Source: Deinococcota bacterium (lineage in GTDB: Bacteria; Deinococcota; Deinococci; Deinococcales; Trueperaceae). Taken from it: a stretch of DNA of 64,000 nucleotides. Numbering within the stretch: the stretch's first letter is position 1; each line of letters opens with the position of its first letter. Below the pieces are notes generated by a model, which saw only the letters and a program-made list of their open reading frames with translations, had not been told where the DNA came from and did no database searches. This document shows positions 53,014-61,552 of this stretch, piece by piece. The stretch lies in assembly GCA_963170125.1 (NCBI GenBank), contig CAUJFI010000173.1, positions 17,151-81,150 of the forward strand, read 5' to 3'. The translations under genes were made by a program, and so were the position numbers.

Positions 53014-55116
53014 ATGAGGTTCCTGAAGCCGACAATCGCCCTCGTCGCTGCCGCGCTCGTGCTTGCCGCCTGCACGAAGCCGGCCCCGCCGGACACCACG
53101 CCGCCGGCCGTCACGCTCGATGCGCCCGCCGGTGGCACGACCGTCGAGCTCGGCACGCTCGTGACCCTCGCGGGCACCGCCTCGGACGCCGGGGGAGTCG
53201 CCGGGGTGAGCATCCTCGTCGACGGCGCCACGGTCAACACGGTCGTCCCGACGGACGGGGACTGGGCCTACGACTGGCTGCCCGCCGCGATCGGCGACTA
53301 CGCCGTCAGCGCCAAGGCGACGGACAGGGCGGGCAACAGCACCACTACGGACGCCATCACGGTGAGCGTGACGGCCGCCGAAGTGCCGGCGACCACCGGC
53401 TCCGTCGGGGGCACCATCAGCCGCGTCGACCTCGGACCGGCCGCGTTGGCGGCCTCCGCCGCGACCGCGGCCGCCGCCAAGCCGGCTCCCATCGAGGCCG
53501 GGCAGGTGTTCGTCACCTTCAAGCCGGGCGTGCGCGACGTGACCTTCGGCGGCACCGGCACGGCGACGGCGGGCGCCTTCACCTTCAAGGCGGACGGCGG
53601 CTTCTCGTTCGCCGGTGCCGAGTTCGTCCGCGAGCGCGCCTACCCGGTGGCCAGCGGCCTCTCGCTGTACCGCACCGACGGGCTGGACGAAGCCGGCACC
53701 CGGGCGTTGCTGACCAGGCTCCGCACGTCGCCGCTCGTCGCCGAGGCGTTCCCGAACTGGATCCTCTCGGCGCACGCCGTGCCGGACGACACTTACTACA
53801 CGCTCCAGTGGTCGTACCCGCAGCTCAACCTGCCGGAAGCGTGGGACAGCGAGACGGGCGACACGACCCACGTCACCGTGGCGGTGCTCGACACGGGCCG
53901 CTACGACCACCCCGATGTGCAGTGGGCCGTTGGTGGCGCCAACTTCGCCAACTGGGACGGCGCGGCGCCCGGCGAGGGCACGATCGATGACCCGATGACG
54001 GCCCCGGGCGGCTCGCCGCACGGCACGCACGTGGCCGGCACCATCGGCGCAGCCACCAACAACTATGCGGGCGTCGCGGGGGTGAACTGGAACGTCGACG
54101 TGCTGCCCGTCAAGGTCCTGGCGGCCAACGGCAGCGGCAGCTTCGCCGGCATCATCGAGGGGCTGTTCTGGGTGAGCGGCGACGACTGGGTCGGCTACGG
54201 CGGCCACGTCAACGACAACATCCCGAGTGTCATCAACATGAGCCTGGGCGGCAACGTCGAGACGTACTGCCCCGCCAGCCTGAACGTGATCTTCGCGGAC
54301 CTGGCCGACATGGGCATCTACACGGTCGTCTCGGCCGGCAACGACGCCTCGCCTTCGGATGTCCAGTTCCCGGCCAACTGCCCGAGCGTCATCACCGTCG
54401 GCGCCACCGGACCCACCGCGCTGCGCGCCTCGTACTCCAACTTCGGGCCGTTCGTCGACGTGATGGCGCCGGGCGGCGACTTCTACGCTAACGACCCGGT
54501 CAACGGCAACGTCTATGACGGCATCCTCAGCACGGTCGACGAGGAAGACTTCGACTTCTACCAGGGCACGAGCATGGCCTCTCCCCACGTCGCTGGCATC
54601 GTCTCCCTCATGCTCGCCCAGGAACCCGACCTCACGCTCTCCCAGGTGCGCCAGCGCCTCCATAACGCGTCCGTGCCACTCACCCTCGGCGAGTGCGGGG
54701 TGCCCACCCTCGGCCTGGACGGCATGAACGGTTGCGGCGCCGGCCTCCTCGACGCGGCGGCGGCCCTGCGCGGCGATGTCCTCACGACCCCGAGGGCGTT
54801 CGCCTACGCCATCGCGAACGTGGACGACGCGCCGGTGCCAATCTTCTACGGCGACCTCGCCGCCCTCGACAGGCTCGCCGGCTACAAGACGGAGGCGACC
54901 GCCGAGGACGACGGCAGCTTCTCGTACTCGCTGGACGGCCTCGAGCCCGGCACCTACCAGGTGATCGCGCTCGAGCTGCGCGACCCGGATACCGGCATCT
55001 CGAGCATCGACCGCATCGGTTGGGCCTACGACGTGGAGGTGGAGGCCGGCGCGGCCGCCGAGGCGGACGTGAGCGTCGCGCCCATGTACCTCCTCCTGCC
55101 GACGAGCCCGGACTGA
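53014..55116 (+). CDS. Subtilisin-like serine protease lipoprotein (S8)
   Basis: Surface-anchored peptidase. The 700-residue precursor has a lipoprotein signal with lipobox LAAC (Cys20). An Ig-like domain follows (about 30-125, TPPAVTLDAPAGGTTVELGTLVTLAGTASDAGGVAGVSILVDG), then a region of about 110 residues like an inhibitor propeptide, then an S8 catalytic domain with D293 (AVLDTG), H336 (HGTHVAG) and S520 (GTSMASPHVAG). A C-terminal domain follows (about 590-690, SFSYSLDGLEPGTYQVIALELRD). All three catalytic residues are intact. AGGGAGAGAAG precedes ATG 53014. A strong hairpin at 55171-55200 ends the unit. It may process other surface proteins. Confidence 0.93.
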   Translation: MRFLKPTIALVAAALVLAACTKPAPPDTTPPAVTLDAPAGGTTVELGTLVTLAGTASDAGGVAGVSILVDGATVNTVVPTDGDWAYDWLPAAIGDYAVSAKATDRAGNSTTTDAITVSVTAAEVPATTGSVGGTISRVDLGPAALAASAATAAAAKPAPIEAGQVFVTFKPGVRDVTFGGTGTATAGAFTFKADGGFSFAGAEFVRERAYPVASGLSLYRTDGLDEAGTRALLTRLRTSPLVAEAFPNWILSAHAVPDDTYYTLQWSYPQLNLPEAWDSETGDTTHVTVAVLDTGRYDHPDVQWAVGGANFANWDGAAPGEGTIDDPMTAPGGSPHGTHVAGTIGAATNNYAGVAGVNWNVDVLPVKVLAANGSGSFAGIIEGLFWVSGDDWVGYGGHVNDNIPSVINMSLGGNVETYCPASLNVIFADLADMGIYTVVSAGNDASPSDVQFPANCPSVITVGATGPTALRASYSNFGPFVDVMAPGGDFYANDPVNGNVYDGILSTVDEEDFDFYQGTSMASPHVAGIVSLMLAQEPDLTLSQVRQRLHNASVPLTLGECGVPTLGLDGMNGCGAGLLDAAAALRGDVLTTPRAFAYAIANVDDAPVPIFYGDLAALDRLAGYKTEATAEDDGSFSYSLDGLEPGTYQVIALELRDPDTGISSIDRIGWAYDVEVEAGAAAEADVSVAPMYLLLPTSPD

Positions 55117-55170
55117 GCCTAGGGTTCGCGGCGCCCATCCAGGCGCCGTGACCGAACCGGACGACGATTG

Positions 55171-55200
55171 GCGGCGCCGACCACGCGAGGTCGGCGCCGC
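55171..55200 (+). terminator. Hairpin after the S8 protease gene
   Basis: 12-bp perfect stem (GCGGCGCCGACC at 55171-55182, complement at 55189-55200) with a 6-base loop, 55 bases after the stop. No T run follows. Confidence 0.65.
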
Positions 55201-55303
55201 TCGGCGGAGCGAGACCGCAGTGCTTCTCTAGAATCGTCAACCCCGTCGCCGACGCGCCCACGGAGAACGCGGCTGACCACCCAGGTTCGAGCTGGCGCGG
55301 TTC

Positions 55304-55312
55304 TGTTACCGT
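55304..55312 (+). promoter_or_regulatory. Leaderless extended -10 box
   Basis: TG-T-TACCGT (extended -10 pattern) ends 6 bases before ATG 55319, with no Shine-Dalgarno between them. Confidence 0.5.
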
Positions 55313-55318
55313 CTTGGG

Positions 55319-56257
55319 ATGGAGAACGTAGGGAGAAGGGGAAGCCGGTCGGCCTGGCGCACGGTGGTCGTGGCCCTGCTGGTCGCGGCCTGCGGCGCAC
55401 TCGTCTTCGGGGGCGGCGCGTTGGCGCAGGCTGGGGGCGGGGGCGTCGACGTCGCGCCATCCGCTGACACGGAGGTCAGCGCCATCGGTGACGCCGACGC
55501 CGTCACGGTGGAGGGTAGCCTAGACTCGAGCGTCGGGCTCTTCTCGGTGGGTGTCTCCGGCGGTTTCCCGTCGTACCAGACGGTCGCGCTCGCCGTGTCC
55601 GTGCAGGCCCAGTTCGTGGGCGGCCAGCTGAAGGCGAGCTGGACGCCCGCCGGCGCCTACCTGGGCGGCCAGTTGCGCGCCTACCCGCCGATCCCGATCC
55701 CGCTGCCCGTCTACCTGGGCGTCGGCGGGGGCGTGTACGGGTCGCAGTTCGCGTACCACTTCGCGCTCGGCACGCACGTGCCGCTCGGCACCAACCTGCG
55801 CCTCGACCTCGAGGGCGGCGTGGCGAACGTGCCGAGCCTCGGCGAGCGCGCCTGGGTGCCGCACCTCGCGGCCGGCATCAGCTACGCGTTCCCCGTCGAA
55901 CTGGCGCCAGGCGAGCCCGTCGCCGCCTCCGGCACCGTCGGGGCGCCCGCGGCCGGCGCCGCCTGCACGACGGCGCGCGAGCCCGACCCGGACGGCATCG
56001 CGGGCGTGATAAGGGCGACCGTGAACGACTGGATCCTCAGCGCGCGCGCGACCTACGGCAGCGTCTACACGGACCTGAACTACAAGTACTCGATAACGAG
56101 CGTCCGGCGCAGCGGCGCCACGGCCAACGTGGCCGTCGCCTACTCGGGCAGCGTCCGCGAGATCCTGAGCGGCGCGCGGCAGAGCGCGTCGGGCACGGCA
56201 CAAGTACGCCTCGTGTGGTCAGGGTGCGGCTGGGGAGTGACCAGCGTCGAGTACTGA
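55319..56257 (+). CDS. Exported beta-rich protein, unknown function
   Basis: Not recognised. The 312-residue product has a signal peptide (TVVVALLVAACGALVFGGGALAQA) and then Gly-rich alternating strands (FPSYQTVALAVSVQAQFVGGQLKASW, AYLGGQLRAYPPIPIPLPVYLGVGGGVYGSQFAYHFALGTHVPLG). That pattern fits a small outer-membrane-type beta barrel up to about residue 200. The last 90 residues (GIAGVIRATVNDWILSARATYGSVYTDLNYKYSIT...) look like a small separate NTF2- or lipoprotein-like domain. The message is probably leaderless. It is a single gene between the protease and the exopolysaccharide locus. Confidence 0.75.
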   Translation: MENVGRRGSRSAWRTVVVALLVAACGALVFGGGALAQAGGGGVDVAPSADTEVSAIGDADAVTVEGSLDSSVGLFSVGVSGGFPSYQTVALAVSVQAQFVGGQLKASWTPAGAYLGGQLRAYPPIPIPLPVYLGVGGGVYGSQFAYHFALGTHVPLGTNLRLDLEGGVANVPSLGERAWVPHLAAGISYAFPVELAPGEPVAASGTVGAPAAGAACTTAREPDPDGIAGVIRATVNDWILSARATYGSVYTDLNYKYSITSVRRSGATANVAVAYSGSVREILSGARQSASGTAQVRLVWSGCGWGVTSVEY

Positions 56258-56487
56258 CGGGGCGCCGGTTGAAGTCCGAGGGCGCCATGGAGGTGGGGAC
56301 ACCAGGGCCGAGGCGCTCCCCGCCCGCCTGGACGAGCGCGACAGGGCTTCGGCCTGTCGTGGAGCATAGTTCACCCCAGCGCATCTGCCAGGATGGATAA
56401 TGGACACCGCCGGGGCGGGGTATTACGAGCGCGAAATCAGCCGAGCTCCGAGCGACTAGGAGCCGTGATGACCAAGGAGCGGGTGCG

Positions 56488-58095
56488 TTGAGTAGCGTGT
56501 TGCCTACCAGGGAGAACCAGTCGACCGAGAGAGTGAACCTGCGGTCGATCGTGAGCTTGCTGCTGCGAGGGGCCCCGATCGCCTTGGTCGTGGCGCTGTG
56601 CGCCGGCGTCGTGGCGTTCCTCCTTACACAGCGGATGGACCCCAGCTACCAGGCGTCCGCGAGCCTGCTGGCCTCCAGGCCGGCCAGCTCGTTCGGTAAC
56701 GTCGACTTGATCACGCCTCCACCCGTCGATCCGCGTGTCTATCAGCGCGCGCTTCTCGAGGGAGATCTCGTTAAGACGGCCATGGAACGGCTCGGTGGCG
56801 AAGAAGTCGGCGAAGCACAGGTTATCGCCTTCAAACGCCGGATGCGCGTTTCGGTCGAGAATCAGGAGATCTCGAGCGTAATCACGATCGAGATCACCGA
56901 TACCGATCCGGTGCGCGCCGCCGACTACGCCAATGCCATCGCGAACGGGCTGATCGATTGGGATAGGAACCGGGCTCGCGAGATGGTCGCCAACAGCATC
57001 TCCGCCCTTGAGAGGTCGGTGACCCAACTTGACAGTGAGATCGCCGCTGCCGTCGCATCCGGCGATGCCGCCGAGGCTCAACGCTTGCAGGCGCTTGGCG
57101 CCACATTGCGCGAGCAGCGGGTGCGTGAACTGGAGGCAGCGCGTGCGCGCAGCGCCTCGGCGGTCATCGTTGGTCTGTTGGAGAACCTGAGCGTCGCCAC
57201 GCCGCCGATCATGGCTAGCGGACCCAGGCTGGTGTTCAACGTCTTCCTGGCCGTCCTGCTCGGCCTCGTTCTTGGTTACGGCGTGCAGTTCTTCATCTGG
57301 TCCCTCAGCACATCAGTCAAGGACCGAGAGGAGCTGTCTGCACTCCTCGACACGCAGGTGCTTGGCGAACTCAAGCGCGTGAGGCGGAACGGCACCAGGT
57401 TCTCGCCCGACCAAGTGGGCTTCTTCAGGGCGAGCTTACTGAGCGTCTTGCGCAACGTCCGTCCTCGGGTCATAGGTATCTCGAGCCCGGAGGATTATGC
57501 CGACAAGCAGGGGGTAGCCGTCTCCTTGGCCGAGAGTCTCTGGAGGAGCGGGCTTCGTACACTTCTTATCGACGCCGACCTTAGGCGTAAAGGGCCGGGG
57601 CTCGGCATCGACGTCTCGAAGACGGAGACTCCTGGTCTGGAGACCTACCTCCAGGACCAGAGCGCACCGTTGCACACAGTGTCTATAACTGCCGACTCCA
57701 AGATCGCTTTCGACATAATCCCAGTCAGGACACTCTCCAAACAGCCGAGCGAGTTGTTGGCCTACGGGTTCGAGGCTTTCATAAAGCGGGTGGACACCGC
57801 GTATGATGTGATCGTCATAGACCTTCCTCCGGTGCTCTCCTACCCGGACGCGTTGGCGGCGGCCCCGGCCTGCAGCAGCGGTATCGTCCTAGCAGTGTCC
57901 GTAGGGAGCAGCGGCAAGCAAGCCGCCAGCGCGGCAGCTCTGCTGCAGATGAACGAGGTCGAGCTTCGCGGTGCCGTACTGACCGGAGGCTCACTCAACA
58001 AGGAGCCTAAGCCTATGATCGCGAATGGTCGACGAGAGGGCGCTGCCGCTCCGCGGGCAAGGGTCTCTGCCAGAGTGACCCAGAGGCAGAAGTGA
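56488..58095 (+). CDS. Wzz/Wzc-type polysaccharide co-polymerase with degenerate Walker A
   Basis: Controls chain length and export of a surface polysaccharide. The 535-residue protein has two membrane helices (about 27-47 and 250-272) around a periplasmic Wzz domain with a coiled coil (about 150-225). A cytoplasmic BY-kinase-like domain follows with Walker A-prime LLIDADLRR and Walker B VIVIDLPPVL. In place of the GEGK[ST]T loop it reads EDYADKQG, so the phosphate-binding motif is lost though a Lys remains. There is no Tyr-rich tail. ATP binding is therefore doubtful and it may be a structural co-polymerase only. The start is TTG 56488 with AAGGAG 8 bases upstream. The next gene follows after 3 bases. 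Confidence 0.87.
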   Translation: MSSVLPTRENQSTERVNLRSIVSLLLRGAPIALVVALCAGVVAFLLTQRMDPSYQASASLLASRPASSFGNVDLITPPPVDPRVYQRALLEGDLVKTAMERLGGEEVGEAQVIAFKRRMRVSVENQEISSVITIEITDTDPVRAADYANAIANGLIDWDRNRAREMVANSISALERSVTQLDSEIAAAVASGDAAEAQRLQALGATLREQRVRELEAARARSASAVIVGLLENLSVATPPIMASGPRLVFNVFLAVLLGLVLGYGVQFFIWSLSTSVKDREELSALLDTQVLGELKRVRRNGTRFSPDQVGFFRASLLSVLRNVRPRVIGISSPEDYADKQGVAVSLAESLWRSGLRTLLIDADLRRKGPGLGIDVSKTETPGLETYLQDQSAPLHTVSITADSKIAFDIIPVRTLSKQPSELLAYGFEAFIKRVDTAYDVIVIDLPPVLSYPDALAAAPACSSGIVLAVSVGSSGKQAASAAALLQMNEVELRGAVLTGGSLNKEPKPMIANGRREGAAAPRARVSARVTQRQK

Positions 58096-58098
58096 GGG

Positions 58099-59151
58099 GT
58101 GGACGGGGCTGTGCGACAGGGTGCGCTTGTGATATCGCTCGATTTCGAGCTGATGTGGGGAATACGAGACACTCTGGCTGCGGGCGGGGGTTACCGGGAT
58201 AACCTCTATGGCGCTCGCGAGGCGGTGCCTCGCATCCTGGATCTCTTCACTGAGTACGATGTTGCCGCCACATGGGCCACGGTGGGCTTCCTCTTCGCTG
58301 AATCGAGGGAGGAACTAGAGCACTGCTCGCCGAGCATGAAGCCAAGGTACGCGAACCCGGCGCTGGATCCTTACGCCGAGCTGTTGGGTGAGAACGAGCG
58401 GGACGACCCCCTCCACTTCGCGCCGTCGCTCGTGAAGGAGATCGCGACTAGACCGCGGCAAGAGGTCGGAAGCCATAGCTTCTCACACTACTACTGCCTC
58501 GAGCCTGGGCAGGGTTTGGCGGAGTTCGAGGCGGACGTCGTCAGCGCCGTGAGGCTAGCGGCTGCGCGAGGTCTCTTCCTACGGTCGTTCGTCTTCCCGC
58601 GCAACCAGGTCCGGCAGGATTACCTAGGTGCGCTCGCTTCGCACGGCTTCACTTCCTACAGGGGGGCCGAGGCCAACCTACTGAACCGCCCGAGGCCCGG
58701 AACTTCGGGGTCGACCCCTCTCAGGGCCGTGAGGCTCGCGGACACCTTCATCAACCTGACCGGCTCAGGAGCGGTCCCTTGGACCGACCTCGTGTGCGGA
58801 GGCGAGCTTGTCGACGTGCGGGGGAGCCGGTTCCTCCGGCCGTGGACGGCCAACATGGTGTTCGAGAGCATGCGATGGAACCGCGTTGCCAACTCCATGG
58901 TCGCGGCCGCGCGGCGTGGCGACCTCTACCACCTCTGGTGGCACCCGCATAATTTCGGCGTGAACCTGGCCGAGAACCTGGCTGCGTTGCGCCGCCATCT
59001 CGAGCTCTTCAGGAAACTGAGCGGAGAGTACGGCTTCCGCAGCCTGTCCATGTCGGACGCGGCGGAGGTGGCGCGCCTGCGGTGCGCGACGGCTAACGAT
59101 CACCCAAAAGGCTTGCATACAGTACATCATGCAGGGCAAGCAAGTTCTTGA
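58099..59151 (+). CDS. Polysaccharide deacetylase (CE4/NodB-like)
   Basis: Removes acetyl groups from N-acetyl sugars, commonly in exopolysaccharide maturation. The 350-residue product has the NodB core: SLDFELMWG (metal Asp), TWATVGFLF, EVGSHSFSHYY (metal His pair) and FVFPRNQV, ending with a C-terminal extension of about 100 residues. No signal peptide is visible, so it may act in the cytoplasm or need its membrane partner. GTG 58099 follows the Wzz/Wzc-type stop by 3 bases, so it is in that operon. Its last 59 bases overlap the convergent glycosyltransferase gene. Confidence 0.87.
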   Translation: MDGAVRQGALVISLDFELMWGIRDTLAAGGGYRDNLYGAREAVPRILDLFTEYDVAATWATVGFLFAESREELEHCSPSMKPRYANPALDPYAELLGENERDDPLHFAPSLVKEIATRPRQEVGSHSFSHYYCLEPGQGLAEFEADVVSAVRLAAARGLFLRSFVFPRNQVRQDYLGALASHGFTSYRGAEANLLNRPRPGTSGSTPLRAVRLADTFINLTGSGAVPWTDLVCGGELVDVRGSRFLRPWTANMVFESMRWNRVANSMVAAARRGDLYHLWWHPHNFGVNLAENLAALRRHLELFRKLSGEYGFRSLSMSDAAEVARLRCATANDHPKGLHTVHHAGQASS

Positions 59152-60265
59152 CATCGTAGCGCTCCATCGCTCTGCGCCCGGCGCGCCCCATCTCAGCCAT
59201 GCCTTCGGGGTCGTTCACCACGGCCCTCAACGCCGCAGCGATCGCGCCAACGTCTCCCACCTCGTGCAAGAAGCCCGTCCGCTCCGTGACCAGTTCCGAG
59301 ACGCCCCGGATGCGGCTGGCTATCACGGGCCTCTCTAGTGCCGAGGCCTCCATCAGCGAGCGTGGCAGGCCCTCGCGTTCCGATGGCAGCAGCACCGCCG
59401 CCGAGGCTGCGACCAGGGCCGGGATATCGTTGCGGTAACCGAGCAGCCTCACGCGGTCGCCGACCCCCTCGGCGTCTGCGAGAGCGCGCACTTCCTGCAT
59501 TAGTGGACCCTCGCCCGCGAGCGCCAGTACTGCGGTCGGCAGGTCGCTCGCGGCCAGCGCGGCCACCGCGTCACGGTGGCGCTTGCCGGGGTTGAACTCC
59601 GCGATCATGGTGAATAGCGGCTGGCCAGAGACCAGGCCGAGGTCACGCCGGATGCGCTCGACTTCCGCGCTGCTCACGTTCGCCAGGCTGTAGACAGAGC
59701 AGTCTATGCCTATGCCGGGCATGAAGCTGACCTTCCCCTTCCTGGCTAGCGGGAAGCGCCGGGCGGAGGCGAGGTCCTCCTGGTTGATGACGATGAGATG
59801 GTCGGTCCAACTGCTTGCCAGCCGTTCGACGACCTTGAAGACGGTGCCTTGCGCCAAGGGTGCGCCGCGGTAGAAGTGGAAGCCGTGGGCCGTGTAGACG
59901 ACCTTCGGTCGGCCGGCACGCCGCTCGTGGCGCAGAGCGAAGCGCGTTATGAACGCTGCTACAGGGTCGTGCGTGTGGACTAGGTCGAAACGACCTTCCC
60001 GCACGATGCGCCTAAGCGCGTCCGCCGCCGTCGTGACGTTGACGAGGTCGGTCGGGCTCCTCGTCCAGGGGACATCGTGAACGGCGTCGAACGCCGCCAC
60101 GCACTTGGGCGCCGCGGTTATGCCGTTGCTGGCCGCTTCGACCCGCCAGCCCAACTGCCTGAAGTGCTCCACGTAGGGCAGGAGGAAAGCGGTCACCGTC
60201 GAGGGCACGCTAGTGGTGATGAGGAGGCCGCGCCCCGGCGCGTCGGAAGTCTTCAGGCTGCCCAC
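59093..60265 (-). CDS. Glycosyltransferase family 4-like
   Basis: Nucleotide-sugar-dependent transferase with the GT-B fold. The product (390 residues from GTG 60265) has an N-terminal acceptor domain (LLITTSVPSTVTAFLLPYVEHFRQLGWRVEAASNG, VHTHDPVAAFITR, VYTAHGFHFYRG) and a C-terminal donor domain with AGEGPLMQEVRALADAEGVGDRVRLLGYRNDIPALVAASAAVLLPSEREGLPRSLMEASALERPVIASR (Glu pair EGLPRSLMEA). The start is unsure: ATG 60325 would overlap the upstream gene by 73 bases, GTG 60265 by 13. The 3-prime end overlaps the deacetylase gene tail to tail. It makes part of the surface polysaccharide. Confidence 0.88.
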   Translation of the reverse strand: MGSLKTSDAPGRGLLITTSVPSTVTAFLLPYVEHFRQLGWRVEAASNGITAAPKCVAAFDAVHDVPWTRSPTDLVNVTTAADALRRIVREGRFDLVHTHDPVAAFITRFALRHERRAGRPKVVYTAHGFHFYRGAPLAQGTVFKVVERLASSWTDHLIVINQEDLASARRFPLARKGKVSFMPGIGIDCSVYSLANVSSAEVERIRRDLGLVSGQPLFTMIAEFNPGKRHRDAVAALAASDLPTAVLALAGEGPLMQEVRALADAEGVGDRVRLLGYRNDIPALVAASAAVLLPSEREGLPRSLMEASALERPVIASRIRGVSELVTERTGFLHEVGDVGAIAAALRAVVNDPEGMAEMGRAGRRAMERYDVKNLLALHDVLYASLLGDR

Positions 60266-61440
60266 CGCCTTGGCTTGGCGCCATCGCGCGCTCTGGTCAG
60301 GAGTTCGTGATAGACGGCTTCCCATAGCTCGACCACACGCGTGATGCCGAAAGTTCCCTCGACGTGCTCCCTGAAGCGCTGTCCCATCTGCTCCAGCTCG
60401 TCCTTGCCTAGTGACATCAGTCGGGTCATCGCCGATGCCAGCGCCGCAGCGTCAGCAGACGGCACTAGGGCGCCCACGGCTTCTCCCGTGACGGCCTCCC
60501 GGTTCCCACCGACGTCCGTGACCACTGCCGGGAGCCGCGCGGCCCCCGCCTCGAGGAGGACCATAGGCAGCCCTTCCCAGGCCGACGACATCACGTAGCC
60601 GTCGGCGGCGTCCATCAGATCGGCGACGTCCTTGCGGTCTCCAAGGAAGGCGACATGCGGGTCGAGACCGGCTTCGCGCGCGGACGACTTGAGGCGCTCT
60701 TCGAGGGAGCCGCTTCCGGCGATGACGAACTTCATGCCACGCCACGGCCCGGGCCCACTATTGAACGAGGCGACTAGTCGAGCCACCGCCTCGAACAGGG
60801 TTGGGTAGTCCTTCTGCTCTTCCAAGCGGCCGACGGCGAGCCACAGGAAGGTGCTGTCGTCCACGCCGAGCTCGCGCCGTTTGGCAGCGTGGCTGCCTGG
60901 CGTCGGCTTGAAGGTCGAGAAGTCCAGGCCATTCGGCACGTACCTGATCTTGTTGGCGGGGGTGGCGCCGACCTGGATGAAGCGCTCCACGCACTTGCCG
61001 CAGACGTTGGTGGTGAGGTCGCACAACGGATCGGTCAGCCTATACGCGTAGTCGCGCCACCTAGCGCCCTCTGTGAGGTTGTGCGCCGTCGACACCTGGA
61101 CAGAGAACGGTGCGAACAGGCGGGTAAGGCGCGCCAGGAGGTTAGCGTGCACCATGTGGCTGTGCACGACCTCGGGTTTGAGTTCCCTGACGAGGTTGCC
61201 GAGTTTGGCGATGGCCTTGACGTCCGGCGAGCCCCGCTCCATGGCCAGGCTATGTAAGGGGATGCCGAGCTCCTGCAGGCCGTCGACAAAGGCTTCAGGG
61301 TCTCGCATGCTCACGACGGAGACCTCGTGCCCCCGCCGCTTGAGCTGCGTGGCCAAGAGATAGACCTGCAACTCTGCTCCGCCTTGCATGAGCGAAGTGG
61401 TCACGAACTGGATGTTCATCGGGCGGGTTTCTTGGCCCAT
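60253..61440 (-). CDS. Glycosyltransferase family 4
   Basis: The 395-residue GT-B enzyme starts MNIQFVTTSLMQGGAELQVYLLATQLKRRGHEVSVVSM. It has VVHSHMVHANLLARL and YVPNGLDFSTF, plus the donor-site stretch VAFLGDRKDVADLMDAADGYVMSSAWEGLPMVLLEAGAARLPAVVTDVGGNREAV (EGLPMVLLE is the EX7E-type pair). ATG 61440 has AGGAG close upstream; an inner ATG at 61419 is possible. It is coupled to the next glycosyltransferase by an overlap. It acts on lipid-linked sugar intermediates at the cytoplasmic membrane by family knowledge. Confidence 0.91.
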   Translation of the reverse strand: MGQETRPMNIQFVTTSLMQGGAELQVYLLATQLKRRGHEVSVVSMRDPEAFVDGLQELGIPLHSLAMERGSPDVKAIAKLGNLVRELKPEVVHSHMVHANLLARLTRLFAPFSVQVSTAHNLTEGARWRDYAYRLTDPLCDLTTNVCGKCVERFIQVGATPANKIRYVPNGLDFSTFKPTPGSHAAKRRELGVDDSTFLWLAVGRLEEQKDYPTLFEAVARLVASFNSGPGPWRGMKFVIAGSGSLEERLKSSAREAGLDPHVAFLGDRKDVADLMDAADGYVMSSAWEGLPMVLLEAGAARLPAVVTDVGGNREAVTGEAVGALVPSADAAALASAMTRLMSLGKDELEQMGQRFREHVEGTFGITRVVELWEAVYHELLTRARDGAKPRRWAA

Positions 61441-61481
61441 CGTCTCCTACCTGGATGTCCACCGTGAGGGGGCGCAAGATA

Positions 61482-61507
61482 GTGGGGCGCGCAACCGCGC
61501 GCCCCAC
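61482..61507 (-). terminator. Hairpin after the BIG2 lipoprotein gene
   Basis: 11-bp perfect stem (GTGGGGCGCGC at 61482-61492, complement at 61497-61507) and a 4-base loop, directly downstream of the minus-strand gene ending at 61553. It separates that gene from the glycosyltransferase operon. Confidence 0.65.
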
Positions 61508-61552
61508 CTCGAGTAGTGCTGGACCCGGAGTCCGTGGAGGAACCTACGGTAC

